Assembly (NCBI GenBank): GCA_902363555.1
Contig: CABJAM010000010.1
Location: 124,001 to 188,000 of the forward strand
Length of the DNA stretch: 64,000 nucleotides
Direction of reading: 5' to 3'
Source: Lachnospiraceae bacterium
GTDB lineage: Bacteria; Bacillota; Clostridia; Lachnospirales; Lachnospiraceae
Shown: positions 52,615 to 62,762 of the stretch, one piece after another
How positions within the stretch are numbered: the first letter of the stretch is position 1
Layout of the letters: every line of letters begins with the position of its first letter
Notes under the pieces: generated by a model
What the model saw: only the letters and a program-made list of their open reading frames with translations
Database searches by the model: none
Told to the model about the DNA's origin: nothing
Program-made: the position numbers and the translations under genes

Positions 52615-54939
52615 TTGGATATAATTGATAAAAAGAACTTTATATTTATAGAGCCAGAAATTAAAGATACCGATGAGAAAAAACAACAGCCGGCTTCTTA
52701 TATAAGAAAGACATTTAATGTCGTTAAAACGGTCAAACAGGCCAGGGCTTACATGACTGCTTTGGGAGTATATGAACCGTATCTGAATGGGAACAGGCTT
52801 GGAAACGGAATGCTCCTGCCGGGTTTTACGAACTATCGGCGCAGAGTGCAATATCAGGAATTTGACATCACACAATTCATACGTTTTGGCCAAAATATAT
52901 TTGGCTGTGTCGTCGGAGACGGTTGGTACCGTGGAAATGTAGGCGCATTTAACAAGAGAAACGTATATGGAAACAAGTTAAAATTCGCATGCAGACTTCG
53001 TCTTATTTACGAAGATGGAAATGAAGAAGTTATCTCCACAGATGCTTCATGGCGTGCAACGCAGGAAGGCCCCGTTCGGGAAAATGACCTGAAAATACTT
53101 GAAGTATATGATGCACGGAAAGAATTGTGTAACTGGACTACGCCAGAAGTTGGTTTTGATGATAGTAATGCTAATGGGTGGCATAAATGCAGGGAATCAT
53201 CTTATAAAGGCGAGATTGTACCAATGCATGGAGAAGCTGTGTTGGAACAGGAACACTTTTCACCGAAAATATTGCACACGCCTGATGGAAGCATTGTGTT
53301 GGATTTCGGGCAGAACCATGCCGGTCATGTAGAATTTACTGTGACAGGAAAAGCGGGCACAAAAGTGAGCCTGATTATGGGAGAGACACTGGATGAACAG
53401 GGGAACTTCACACTGAAAAATCTTCAGGGAGAAGGAAAAGGAGCAGAAATAATGCCAGTCGGACAGAGGCTGGATTATATACTGAAGGAAGGGGAACAGA
53501 GCTATAAATCAACTTTTTTAATCAGTGGTTATCAGTATGTAAAGCTTGAGAACTGGCCTGAGGACGTATTAAGGGAAAATTTTAGGGCGATTGCAGTGTA
53601 CTCGGATTTGAAACAGACTGGAACGTTTACCTGTTCTAATGAAAATATAAATCAACTTGTAAAAAATGTACGTTGGAGCCAGAAATCTAATTTTGTAGAC
53701 ATTCCTACGGATTGTCCTCAAAGAGAACGGGCTGGATGGGCAGGGGATATCAATGTATTCCTTGAGACGGCCAATTATCTGACAGATACCAGAAAGTTTA
53801 TAAGAAAATGGATGCAGGATTTTATTTCCTCTCAGGATAAAAATGGTGCATTACCTTATATTATCCCTGAGGTTCCGGCGATTGGCGCCGGAAAATCCAG
53901 TGCTGGCTGGTCAGATGCGATTTCCACGATTCCTTTGACACAATATGCATTTTATGAGGAGCTGGATGAAATTGAGGCGTCTTACGATGCTGTAAAAAGA
54001 TTTGTCGAGTATAACAGGAAAAGGGCGTACAGACGTCATCTTTTACATATATACAGAGTACAGCCTCACTACAATTATATCTTAGATACCGGATTTCATT
54101 ATGGTGAATGGTTGGAACCAGGCGGATCAAATATAAAGGATGCATTGAAAGCTATGATATTACCAGATGCGGAGGTCGCTACTGCGTGGTTTTATTACAC
54201 TACAAAAAATCTGGTGAAGATGGCTGGATTACTGAATAAGCAGGAAGATGTGAGAAAGTATTCCCTTCTGGCCCAGAAAATCAGGGATGCTTACCGGAAA
54301 GAGTTTCTTCCGGGAGGACAGGTACATTCACACAGGCAATGTAAATATGTCCGGCCCATATATATGGGTCTGGCTGAAACGTCAGAAATACCGCAAATTG
54401 CAGAACGGTTGAACCATCTTTGTATTGCAAACAAATATAGAATTGGCACCGGATTCCTGACGACATATCAAATTCTACAGGTGCTTACCGACTGCGGCTA
54501 TGTTGAGACTGCATATAAGATGTTGGAAAATGAAGATTGCCCGGGCTGGCTTTATGAAGTAAAGAAAGGAGCAAATACGGTTTGGGAGGGCTGGGATGCA
54601 ATCTCGCAAAAAGACGGCCGGCTCAATCCTTTGTCATTAAATCACTACGCTCCAGGAGCAGTAGTAAGCTGGTTATTTTCACATTGTGCTGGAATACAGC
54701 CGAAAGCTCCAGGGTTTAAAAAGATAGAAATCCGTCCTGTTATAGGAGGAAGTCTGACTTTTGTCCGGGCAGAATATGAGAGTATTAAGGGGAAAATTGT
54801 TTCTGCCTGGAGGATAGAGGGAGAGAAGTTCATTCTGGAGGTGAAGCTCCCTGAGGAGATTGAGGCGAGGGTGGTCTTACCTGATGGAACGATTTATGAA
54901 TGTGCCCAAACAGGATGTTATGAATGTAATATGTCGTAG
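52615..54939 (+). CDS. GH78 alpha-L-rhamnosidase, short N terminus
   Basis: A 774-residue rhamnosidase. It starts at TTG 52615 with AGGGGG nine bases upstream. Compared with the GH78 at 34389 it lacks the first 110 residues (the Ig-like domain) and begins at the rhamnosidase sandwich (ARAYMTALGVYEPYLNGNRLG). The catalytic barrel has DIPTDCPQRERAGWAGD near 360, GANTVWEGWD and NHYAPGAV, so it should be active. It follows the decayed esterase by 20 bases. It could be a natural short form or a gene that lost its front; the usable ribosome site favours expression. Confidence 0.88.
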   Translation: MDIIDKKNFIFIEPEIKDTDEKKQQPASYIRKTFNVVKTVKQARAYMTALGVYEPYLNGNRLGNGMLLPGFTNYRRRVQYQEFDITQFIRFGQNIFGCVVGDGWYRGNVGAFNKRNVYGNKLKFACRLRLIYEDGNEEVISTDASWRATQEGPVRENDLKILEVYDARKELCNWTTPEVGFDDSNANGWHKCRESSYKGEIVPMHGEAVLEQEHFSPKILHTPDGSIVLDFGQNHAGHVEFTVTGKAGTKVSLIMGETLDEQGNFTLKNLQGEGKGAEIMPVGQRLDYILKEGEQSYKSTFLISGYQYVKLENWPEDVLRENFRAIAVYSDLKQTGTFTCSNENINQLVKNVRWSQKSNFVDIPTDCPQRERAGWAGDINVFLETANYLTDTRKFIRKWMQDFISSQDKNGALPYIIPEVPAIGAGKSSAGWSDAISTIPLTQYAFYEELDEIEASYDAVKRFVEYNRKRAYRRHLLHIYRVQPHYNYILDTGFHYGEWLEPGGSNIKDALKAMILPDAEVATAWFYYTTKNLVKMAGLLNKQEDVRKYSLLAQKIRDAYRKEFLPGGQVHSHRQCKYVRPIYMGLAETSEIPQIAERLNHLCIANKYRIGTGFLTTYQILQVLTDCGYVETAYKMLENEDCPGWLYEVKKGANTVWEGWDAISQKDGRLNPLSLNHYAPGAVVSWLFSHCAGIQPKAPGFKKIEIRPVIGGSLTFVRAEYESIKGKIVSAWRIEGEKFILEVKLPEEIEARVVLPDGTIYECAQTGCYECNMS

Positions 54940-54942
54940 TCT

Positions 54943-54974
54943 GGCATGGCCCAAAATGTAAATTGGGCCATGCC
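54943..54974. terminator. Perfect 12-bp hairpin between convergent genes
   Basis: GGCATGGCCCAA (54943-54954) pairs with TTGGGCCATGCC (54963-54974) around an 8-base loop, three bases after the GH78 stop. No T run follows on either strand, so it may act mainly as a transcript end-stabiliser between GH78 and the module C kinase gene. Confidence 0.55.
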
Positions 54975-54989
54975 TAAAGCCATTGTATG

Positions 54990-56675
54990 TCAATCATCTA
55001 TTTCAAGAAACGTAGCCGGTAGTACAATCTCACTGACTGCACCGTCATTATTATAAAAACGCCATCGTGCCAGATCACCGAACAGTAGCCGAAGTCTTTG
55101 AGTAATATTGTAAATCCCGATGTGTGCACCATCTGTCCGGTGGATTCTGTGTCCGGTATTAAGGCGCTCTATATCTTCTGAAGGATAACCGCCGCCATTG
55201 TCAGAAATGACGATACGGGTATACGGATAATCATTTTCTTCAAACGAAGAAATGGAAATATGTATATGAAGTGTCTGGTTCGTAGAAATCCCGTACTTAA
55301 TGGAATTTTCCACAAAGCCCTGAATCATCACCGGAGGAACTAACATGTCATTTATCATGGGATCTATATCAATGATATAGGTAAAACGCCCCTTATAGCG
55401 GATTGACTGAATGTCCAGATAAGCGCGGATATGGTCAATCTCTTCATTCAGAGGCACCAGATCCTCATCAACGCGAACCATATAGCGGAAATAATCAATA
55501 GAACTTTGGATCAGTCTCTGGGCCAGGGTCAGTTTTTGGGTTTCAATAAGGTTGTACACCATATTCAGAGAATTAATAAGGAAATGGGGCTTGATCTGAA
55601 GCTGCAGGTTTCTCAATTGTGACTTCTGCGCCTTGATCTGTTCCTCATATATATTAATTTTCAGATGCTGGACCTCACCCACCATCTGATTAAATGTGCT
55701 ATTGATCAGCCGTATTTCCGTGGAGCCGTCCTTATCGGGTATACGGTAATCCAGATCGCCGTCCTGTATCCTCCTCATGGAGTTCATAAGACGGAAAAGC
55801 GGGGCGATAACAAGGCGGTATACAAGCAGATTGAATACAATAACGATAATGATTAAAAGGATGGAGACGAGCATTGTATATTTTTGCATAAAGGGCAGTG
55901 ATTCCAGGATAGCAGTTCTTGAGAATGTTTCTACAATAGAAAAATCCGCAGCGGATGAGCTGTAAGTGACCATTTGTAAATTTTCCGAAAGAGATGATTT
56001 GTAACTGTCGATATCGTCATTGGAAATAAATACAAATGAACTGTTTGCATAACCCGCGGTATTAAAGTTTAATAGTAAATTGGAGAGGCTGACCATAGCT
56101 CCGGAACGGATACTATTAGATGAACCGATGGTTTCAAATAGATAAGATTCTCCGTTAATATCGCACAATTGCCATTGCGACTGGGGATGGTCATTGTCCA
56201 GTGTCTCCACAAAGTCTTTTATATCCATCTGTTTTATGGTAGAATATTTACTATTATGAGATGTTATATAGCCGATATAGTCATCGGCTTCACAGATTCG
56301 TGCAAAAAATGCATCAATAAAATTGTTGGACAGGAGTTTTTCTTTCATATCATCAGCCAGTCGTAGCTTTGCATAAGAAATTTGAGCTTCCTCCGTACTC
56401 AATGCGATGGTAGAGGGATCATTTTCATAGTAGACCAACTGAAAAGTATAAGCCCGCGCCATATTGAGTTGATTATCTACCTGAGACATGAACGTGGAGA
56501 GCATATTTTGATGAGCGTTCTCTACCTGCTCAAGAAGCGTATTTTTGGCCTGGGCATTAATGTAAATAAGAACTCCTGTCATAGGCACAAGCGTCACCAA
56601 GATCAAAGCAAACAGTTTAAGTGCAATGGAGTTGTGCAGGGAGGACAGTACGGATTTGAGAAAAATTTTTTTCAT
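54990..56675 (-). CDS. YesM-type membrane sensor histidine kinase (module C)
   Basis: A 561-residue kinase. Membrane segments are near 18-39 and 265-290 with a sensor domain between. HAMP is at about 290-340. His364 is in KPHFLINSLN, the N box is VENSIKYG and the G box ISDNGGGYP. Apart from the sensor part it is close to the kinase of module B. A weak GCGAGAG ribosome site precedes the ATG. It is divergent from its regulator at 56776, with 100 bases between. The sensor domains of B and C differ more than the kinase domains, so the two systems probably detect related but distinct sugars. Confidence 0.92.
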   Translation of the reverse strand: MKKIFLKSVLSSLHNSIALKLFALILVTLVPMTGVLIYINAQAKNTLLEQVENAHQNMLSTFMSQVDNQLNMARAYTFQLVYYENDPSTIALSTEEAQISYAKLRLADDMKEKLLSNNFIDAFFARICEADDYIGYITSHNSKYSTIKQMDIKDFVETLDNDHPQSQWQLCDINGESYLFETIGSSNSIRSGAMVSLSNLLLNFNTAGYANSSFVFISNDDIDSYKSSLSENLQMVTYSSSAADFSIVETFSRTAILESLPFMQKYTMLVSILLIIIVIVFNLLVYRLVIAPLFRLMNSMRRIQDGDLDYRIPDKDGSTEIRLINSTFNQMVGEVQHLKINIYEEQIKAQKSQLRNLQLQIKPHFLINSLNMVYNLIETQKLTLAQRLIQSSIDYFRYMVRVDEDLVPLNEEIDHIRAYLDIQSIRYKGRFTYIIDIDPMINDMLVPPVMIQGFVENSIKYGISTNQTLHIHISISSFEENDYPYTRIVISDNGGGYPSEDIERLNTGHRIHRTDGAHIGIYNITQRLRLLFGDLARWRFYNNDGAVSEIVLPATFLEIDD

Positions 56676-56775
56676 GGTCGTCTCTCGCTTTCTTTAGTAA
56701 ATAGTCGAACTGATTTAATTATAGAAATTCGGGAGCGCTTTGTCAAATAGGAACATTTTAAGCGGGGAGGAAAAA

Positions 56776-58356
56776 ATGAGACTGTTAATTGTGGATGATG
56801 AGGATAGCGCAATCCAGGCAGTACTTAAAGGGGTCGATTGGGAGCGTTTAAATTTTTCGGATATTTATACGGCTGCGGATAAACGCGAGGCCATCGGCAT
56901 TTTGGAGCAGCAAGAAGTGGATGTTTTACTATGCGATATAGAAATGCCTCGGGGAAGCGGGCTGGAGCTATTGGAATGGATTAACATGCATAAGCCTGGA
57001 ATATGTTGTATATTCATGACTTGTCATGCAGACTTTTCCTATGCCCAGCGAGCTGTTCATCTGGGCAGCTTCGAGTACGTATTGAAACCGTTGGATTTTC
57101 AAAACCTGGAAGTGATATTGAATGAGGCTTCTGTTAAAGTGAGTCAGGAACGGCAGCGAAAGACTGCCAGTACATATTGGGATCAGGGGAAAAAGGCTGT
57201 GGAGCGGCAGTTTTGGCGAAAACTGTTTATCGGCGATATTGTTTCAGACGATGAAAATATTCGGGGATATATTTTAAGAAATCACCTGGACATCCCTGTA
57301 GACGGCAGCTTTCTTCCTGTATTTATCAGCCCTAAACGTTTTCCATCAACAATGAATAAGGAGGATATAAAGCTGTTCTGCTTTGCGCTTCGTAACATGG
57401 CGGAGGAACTGTTTTTCATGGAAGGCCTTATCCATGAGGTAGAAGATTTTTATGATAAGATACTGGTCATGCTCACTCTGAAAGATGAAGGGAACAAAGC
57501 GCTCCGTGGTCGTCTGGAAACAGTTTGTGAGGAATATATAATGGCCGCGGATGAATATTTACATATTCAGGTATGCTGTTATATTGGAGAGGTAGCATCA
57601 ATCAGTGAGGTACCTAATATGATCGAGGTTTTTCATAAGATGGATTCTAATAATATCGTTCTGTATCATGATATTGTCAATCTCAGACCCAGAACAGTAT
57701 TTCCCGATCCTGTGGAGCATGTTCAGATTGATTTCCACGTATTGCTGACTATGCTCAGTGAGGAAAATTATAAAGGGATCATCCAGGAGATATCCCGGAC
57801 GCTTGAGAGGGTAAACATGGTATCCAATAGACAAATGATTTTGAGGTATTTTTTTCACGGGATTTATATACTCCTGGAAGAGTTTTCCAGAAAAAATTAT
57901 GTATCGTTGGGCGAATTGGTGGATTATGAGAAGAATGTTCAGTTATCAGAGGCTGCGGAAAAGTCGGTTCAGGGACTTGTTTTGTGGATAACCTATATCA
58001 TGGATGTCCTTGGTAATCTAAAAAAGAACAAGGAAACTCAGCTTGGGCCGGTAGACAGGGTAAGCCTGTATGTACATCAGCATATTGAGGATACGCTGTC
58101 TGTGGAGGAGATTGCCGCATCCGTTCACCTGAATCCTGATTATCTGAACCGGGTGTTTAAGAAAGAACGGGGCATGTCTTTAAATAAATATGTGATCGTC
58201 CAGAAAATGGAGCGGGCTAAATGGCTGCTGCGCCATACCAATTGGAAGATTGGCGACGTGGCTGCCGCTGTTGGATATTATAACTATTCCAGTTTTAACC
58301 GTGCATTTGCCAAGGTTGTAGGCCAATCACCACAGGCTTGGAGACATATGGAGTAA
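56776..58356 (+). CDS. YesN-type response regulator with AraC output domain (module C)
   Basis: A 526-residue regulator with receiver LIVDDED, Asp54 (LLCDIEMP) and LKP, and an AraC double helix-turn-helix at the end (LSVEEIAASVHLNPDYLNRVF and WKIGDVAAAVGYYNYSSF). The DNA-reading helices are nearly the same as in the module B regulator (GYxNYSSFNR), which agrees with the two regulators reading the same GTCGGA repeats. GGGGAGG before ATG 56776 sets the start. No terminator follows before the receptor gene. Confidence 0.92.
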   Translation: MRLLIVDDEDSAIQAVLKGVDWERLNFSDIYTAADKREAIGILEQQEVDVLLCDIEMPRGSGLELLEWINMHKPGICCIFMTCHADFSYAQRAVHLGSFEYVLKPLDFQNLEVILNEASVKVSQERQRKTASTYWDQGKKAVERQFWRKLFIGDIVSDDENIRGYILRNHLDIPVDGSFLPVFISPKRFPSTMNKEDIKLFCFALRNMAEELFFMEGLIHEVEDFYDKILVMLTLKDEGNKALRGRLETVCEEYIMAADEYLHIQVCCYIGEVASISEVPNMIEVFHKMDSNNIVLYHDIVNLRPRTVFPDPVEHVQIDFHVLLTMLSEENYKGIIQEISRTLERVNMVSNRQMILRYFFHGIYILLEEFSRKNYVSLGELVDYEKNVQLSEAAEKSVQGLVLWITYIMDVLGNLKKNKETQLGPVDRVSLYVHQHIEDTLSVEEIAASVHLNPDYLNRVFKKERGMSLNKYVIVQKMERAKWLLRHTNWKIGDVAAAVGYYNYSSFNRAFAKVVGQSPQAWRHME

Positions 58357-58381
58357 TATAGTAACCGTTGTATTGTAAAGT

Positions 58382-58445
58382 GTCGGAAAGTGAGAGCAAA
58401 AGGGTCTGTTTTGGTGTAACAGAAGTTATGAAAAGCTTTTATAAT
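58382..58445 (+). promoter_or_regulatory. Receptor-4 promoter with degenerate GTCGGA repeats
   Basis: GTCGGAAAG starts at 58382. The second half is weaker, GTCTGT at 58404, 22 bases on. TATAAT is at 58440-58445, 36 bases after the second half, as in the two other promoters of this type. The GTCGGAAAGTG core is the same as at 24671. Confidence 0.6.
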
Positions 58446-58490
58446 ATAACTACAAACAAAATGAAGTGATTAAAAAAGAGGAGGAACATT

Positions 58491-60092
58491 ATGAAAGCGA
58501 AACGTATTTTAAGTTTGTTGTTGGTCGTGATCATGGCTGCATCGTTGGCTGCTTGCGGTAACTCTGGCAGTTTAGGTAAGACGGCAGGTACGGACAGCAA
58601 GGACACAAAAAAAGAAACTGATGCAGGAAAAGAAACATCGACCGACACCATGGACGTAACCGAAGGTGGCGAGACAGTAGCTGCCGGGAACAGTGAGATT
58701 GACTTTAACGAGGAACCGTATACCTTACATATTTGTTATGCCGTTCCCGGCGAGGCACAGCCGGATCTGGCTATGATTACGGAAAAGCTTAACGAGATCA
58801 CTTTGAAAGAAATCAATGCCAAGGTAGAGCTTGAAGCTGTCAGTCTGTTCAGTATTGCCAATGTGTATGCCTTAAAAGCGTCCAGCCAGGAAAAGATGGA
58901 TTTAATGGTCCTGTTCCCGGGAGGAAATTATTTGACCAATTTTGCAAATAGCAATCTTTTGCTGCCTATTGAAGAATATGTAGATCAATGGGGAAGTGAT
59001 ATTAAAGAAGTCTTGGGAGATACGTTAAAGGTTGGTCAATTCAAGGAGCACCAGTATGCTATTCCTCAAAACGGAGGAATTGGAAAAATGGCCAGCGGAT
59101 TTAAATTATCCATATCTCTCTGCGAAAAATATAATATCAATCCGGATGAAATTAAAACAATTGAAGACCTGGAAGCAGCATTTGCCGTTATCAAGGAAAA
59201 CGAACCAGAGGTAACTGTGCTTATGCCAGAATCGGCTGGTGGCGGAATAATCTACTCTTTATTAGATTATTATGATACATGTGGAAGTGGCGGCGGAATT
59301 TTGGATGTTCAGGATGATGGATCATTAAAAATCGTTAATCAGCTTGAAACTGAAGACTATATGAACGCATGTAAAAAGGTACGTGAATGGTATGAAAAAG
59401 GGTATATATCCAAAGATGTCCTAACGGCCCAGGATGGAGGCACGGATGCGATCAAGGCAGGGAAATGTTTTGCATCGGCAGTTGCATCCATAGGCGTAGC
59501 AAAGGGCGATGATTATAATCGATGTGTAACCATTAATGAAACAAAACCTCTGGTAACGACATCAGACAGCCAGCTTATTTTATGGGGTGTTGGTGTGAAT
59601 TGCGAGCGACCGGATAAAGCGGTTCAGTTTCTTAACTTATGCTGCGCCAGTGAGGAAATTACCAATTTATTTAAATGGGGTGTTGAAGGTGTACACTACC
59701 AGTTACTTGAAAATGGCGCAGTTGACAATTCTATGGGCGCTGCATGGCAGAATTACTGGTGGATGCTTGGGGATTATTTTAAGGGCTATACAGCCAATAC
59801 GGATCTGGAATCTGCCGGTATGAGCTCTCCAGAGGAATTTAAGGCTGCAGAATCCAACTGGCAGGAGGAATATTCTCCGGCATACGGCTTTAACTTTGAT
59901 CCATCCAATGTTAAAAATCAAATTGCGGCCTGTGATTCTATAACAAACGAATATCAGTTGGCGATTGCCTGCGGAACCGTAGACCCGGAAAAAGAGCTCA
60001 AAAAGTTTAGCGATGCGTTAATTTCCGCCGGCCTTGAGGATGTTATGAAAGAAAAAGAGCTTCAATTAAATGAGTGGTACGCTGCACAATAA
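58491..60092 (+). CDS. ABC transporter substrate-binding lipoprotein (module C, receptor 4)
   Basis: A 533-residue lipoprotein receptor. The signal ends SLAACGN (Cys about 22) and is followed by a Thr/Lys/Glu-rich linker. The body (EEPYTLHICYAVPGEAQPDL) and the DUF3502-type end (GFNFDPSNVKNQIAACDS, KELQLNEWYAAQ) align throughout with receptors 2 and 3. AAAGAGGAGG precedes the ATG. It serves the permeases at 60177 and 61112. Confidence 0.92.
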   Translation: MKAKRILSLLLVVIMAASLAACGNSGSLGKTAGTDSKDTKKETDAGKETSTDTMDVTEGGETVAAGNSEIDFNEEPYTLHICYAVPGEAQPDLAMITEKLNEITLKEINAKVELEAVSLFSIANVYALKASSQEKMDLMVLFPGGNYLTNFANSNLLLPIEEYVDQWGSDIKEVLGDTLKVGQFKEHQYAIPQNGGIGKMASGFKLSISLCEKYNINPDEIKTIEDLEAAFAVIKENEPEVTVLMPESAGGGIIYSLLDYYDTCGSGGGILDVQDDGSLKIVNQLETEDYMNACKKVREWYEKGYISKDVLTAQDGGTDAIKAGKCFASAVASIGVAKGDDYNRCVTINETKPLVTTSDSQLILWGVGVNCERPDKAVQFLNLCCASEEITNLFKWGVEGVHYQLLENGAVDNSMGAAWQNYWWMLGDYFKGYTANTDLESAGMSSPEEFKAAESNWQEEYSPAYGFNFDPSNVKNQIAACDSITNEYQLAIACGTVDPEKELKKFSDALISAGLEDVMKEKELQLNEWYAAQ

Positions 60093-60110
60093 TAGAATAT
60101 AAAAAGACGT

Positions 60111-60155
60111 AAAACGGCAGGCAGGATGCAGCAAAACTTGTCTGCCGTTTTTGAA
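60111..60155 (+). terminator. Intercistronic hairpin between receptor and permease genes (module C)
   Basis: AAAACGGCAGGCA pairs with TGTCTGCCGTTTT, ending in T residues, about 20 bases after the receptor stop. It is the third case of a hairpin at this position and probably gives receptor excess over permeases. Confidence 0.7.
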
Positions 60156-60176
60156 TAATGACGGGAGGTATCGTGT

Positions 60177-61094
60177 GTGAACAATAAAATGAAGAAAATA
60201 AAGCGGTTTATGCCGCTATATATTATGGCGTTGCCGGCGCTGATCTACTTATTTATAAATAATTATATGCCATTGTATGGTATGCAGTTGGCATTTCGGG
60301 AGTTAGATTATAGCAAAGGCATATTCAACGGAAAGTTTGTAGGTTTTGACAATTTCAAATTTCTGTTTACAACGGACCGGGCCTGGATAATGACAAGGAA
60401 TACAATATTGTATAATTTATTGTTTATTGTTGTTGGTCTTGTCTTTGGTCTCACTATTGCTATTTTATTCAATGAGATCCGCTGCCGGTTAGCAGCAAAA
60501 TTCTATCAATCAGCACTGCTGATTCCCTATTTTATAAGTATGGTTATTGTCAGCTATTTAGGTTTTGCTTTTTTGAGCAGCGAGAGTGGATTCTTGAATA
60601 ACGGAATATTAAAGTTTTTTGGGGCTGATCCGGTTTCGTGGTACTCGGAACCCAAATACTGGCCTTTTATATTGACCTTTATTAATATATGGAAGGGCAT
60701 GGGATACAGTCTTCTGATGTATACCGCACGTTTGATTGCCATTGACGGTTCTTATTATGAAGCTGCCACTGTGGATGGTGCAACAAAATGGCAGAAAGTC
60801 CGTTTTATTACACTGCCACTTTTAAAACCCGCGATTATCATGATGCTGACATTATCGGTGGGGCGTATGTTCTACTCAGATTTTGGTCTGTTTTATCAGG
60901 TGCCGATGAGTTCAGGCGCACTAAAAAGTGTGACAACTACCATCGATACTTATTCTTTTGAGGCGCTGATGAAATTAGGGGATGTGACCATGTCATCAGC
61001 TACTGGTGTCTACCAGTCTGTCGTTGGATTTATTTTACTGGTTGGCGCAAATATGCTGATACGCAAATTCAGCAAAGACGATGCCCTGTTCTGA
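60177..61094 (+). CDS. ABC sugar permease, LplB-type (module C)
   Basis: A 305-residue permease with a GTG start after GGGAGG. It has six membrane segments, with LYIMALPALIYLFINNYMP near the start and the EAA loop EAATVDGATKWQKVRF. It is closely collinear with the module B permease at 26522 but has a shorter basic N terminus. Confidence 0.92.
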   Translation: MNNKMKKIKRFMPLYIMALPALIYLFINNYMPLYGMQLAFRELDYSKGIFNGKFVGFDNFKFLFTTDRAWIMTRNTILYNLLFIVVGLVFGLTIAILFNEIRCRLAAKFYQSALLIPYFISMVIVSYLGFAFLSSESGFLNNGILKFFGADPVSWYSEPKYWPFILTFINIWKGMGYSLLMYTARLIAIDGSYYEAATVDGATKWQKVRFITLPLLKPAIIMMLTLSVGRMFYSDFGLFYQVPMSSGALKSVTTTIDTYSFEALMKLGDVTMSSATGVYQSVVGFILLVGANMLIRKFSKDDALF

Positions 61095-61111
61095 AAGGAG
61101 AGCGATTTTAT

Positions 61112-61999
61112 ATGAGAACAGCAAGTGATAAAAGATGGGGATTTACCGCGCATATTGTTATGATCGTATTGACCATACTGGCACTGGCGCCCTTTGTACT
61201 ACTTGTCATTGCCTCATTTACTGATGAAGGAGCGGCAATCCGGAATGGTTATACTTATATACCTGAAAAATGGTCGTTGGATGCCTACAAATATATATTA
61301 TCCCAATGGGGAACTATTGGACGAAGTTATCTGGTAACAATTTTTGTGACAACGGCTGGTACGCTGGCCAGCGTTATTATGTCGGGTATGCTTGCCTATG
61401 TACTTAGCCGTAAGGAGCTGCCGGGAAGGTCTTTTTTGCTTTTTGCACTGACCTTTACTATGCTGTTTAATGGTGGAATGACGTCTACATATATAATTTA
61501 CACACAGCTTTTCCACATTAAGAATACCATTTTTGGACTACTTGTTCCCGGTCTTTTGATGAATGCCTTCAATGTAATGATGTTCAGAAATTACTTTGAA
61601 ACATCGATTCCAGGAGCCTTAATGGAGGCGGCCCGTATCGACGGCGCTTCAGAAACAAAAATCTTTTTTAAGGTGGTTGTACCTCTATCAATGCCTATGG
61701 TAGCGACTGTTGGATTGACTGTTGCTCTGATGTATTGGAATGACTGGACGAATGGTCTGTATTATCTTTCACAGGATAGTAAGCTTCAAAGTATCCAGAC
61801 ATTACTAAATAATATGAACGAAAATATTAAATACCTTCAGCAGAATAATATCAATACCGAGGCATTTTCAGGAGCAATTCCGTCAACAACGATACGTATG
61901 GCTATTGCGGTTGTAGGTATTGTACCGATTCTCATACTGTATCCGTTTTTTCAGAAATGGTTTGTAAAGGGCATGATGTCGGGCGCTATAAAGGAATAA
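61112..61999 (+). CDS. ABC sugar permease, YtcP-type (module C)
   Basis: A 295-residue permease, the same length as its module B counterpart, with six membrane segments, the EAA loop EAARIDGASETKIFFKVVVP and C terminus FVKGMMSGAIKE. AAAGGAGAG precedes ATG 61112, 17 bases after the first permease. Confidence 0.92.
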   Translation: MRTASDKRWGFTAHIVMIVLTILALAPFVLLVIASFTDEGAAIRNGYTYIPEKWSLDAYKYILSQWGTIGRSYLVTIFVTTAGTLASVIMSGMLAYVLSRKELPGRSFLLFALTFTMLFNGGMTSTYIIYTQLFHIKNTIFGLLVPGLLMNAFNVMMFRNYFETSIPGALMEAARIDGASETKIFFKVVVPLSMPMVATVGLTVALMYWNDWTNGLYYLSQDSKLQSIQTLLNNMNENIKYLQQNNINTEAFSGAIPSTTIRMAIAVVGIVPILILYPFFQKWFVKGMMSGAIKE

Positions 62000-62057
62000 C
62001 ATTTGTACAATATATACAGTGGAAAGAATATCCGGTATTTCCGGAAGGGAGGATATT

Positions 62058-62693
62058 ATGACAAACATATTTAATGTAGATAATGCGTTTTTTCGCTTTA
62101 TGTCAAAAGTATGCGATGTTTTTTTACTAAGTGTCATCTGGCTAATATGCAGCCTTCCGGTTGTGACCGCAGGGGCAGCTACTGCTGCCATAAACGCTGT
62201 AGCCATAAAGGCGGTGCGCAATGAGGAGGGTTACATATTCCGAAGCTTTTTCAAGGCATTTACCCAGTATTTTAAAAATGCAACTAAGATATGGTTGCTG
62301 ACTTTGGTAATGGCTATGGTTCTGACCGGAGACCTTATATTTTTTTACCGATTGGGAAATCTTATAGGCGCATTGGGCGCTGGCGCAGCTTTTTTGCTGC
62401 TGCTTTTACTGGGCCTGACCGCGATGATTATCTTCCATGATCTTGTATGGTTCAGGAATGGCGCTAAAGCGACGATTATTCATTCTTTTAAGATAGCTAT
62501 TGGTTTCTTACCATACAGTGCAGCACTGTTGATCCTGTTTGCGGCAATGGTTTACGGTATTTATGTATCGGTGGGTCTGATGGTATTTTTTACATTGTTT
62601 GGGGCGGGCCTGATTGCGTATGTTTCCGCTTATCTGTGGCGCAAAGTATTTGATAAGCTGGATAATCGGCAGCATAAAGTGATAAAGATTTAA
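62058..62693 (+). CDS. YesL-family membrane protein (DUF624) (module C)
   Basis: A 211-residue membrane protein starting NIFNVDNAFFRFMSK, with WLICSLPVVTAGAATAA and YLWRKVFDKL, as in the module B YesL. It has about five hydrophobic segments. GGGAGG six bases before ATG 62058 sets the start; the frame extends 13 codons further without such a site. It has the same position as in module B, after the permeases and before glycosidases. Confidence 0.85.
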   Translation: MTNIFNVDNAFFRFMSKVCDVFLLSVIWLICSLPVVTAGAATAAINAVAIKAVRNEEGYIFRSFFKAFTQYFKNATKIWLLTLVMAMVLTGDLIFFYRLGNLIGALGAGAAFLLLLLLGLTAMIIFHDLVWFRNGAKATIIHSFKIAIGFLPYSAALLILFAAMVYGIYVSVGLMVFFTLFGAGLIAYVSAYLWRKVFDKLDNRQHKVIKI

Positions 62694-62762
62694 GCTGCCT
62701 TTATTCGGCAGGAATGAAGACGTTTTAACATTTAGAACATTGATTACTGGGAGAAGATGAAG

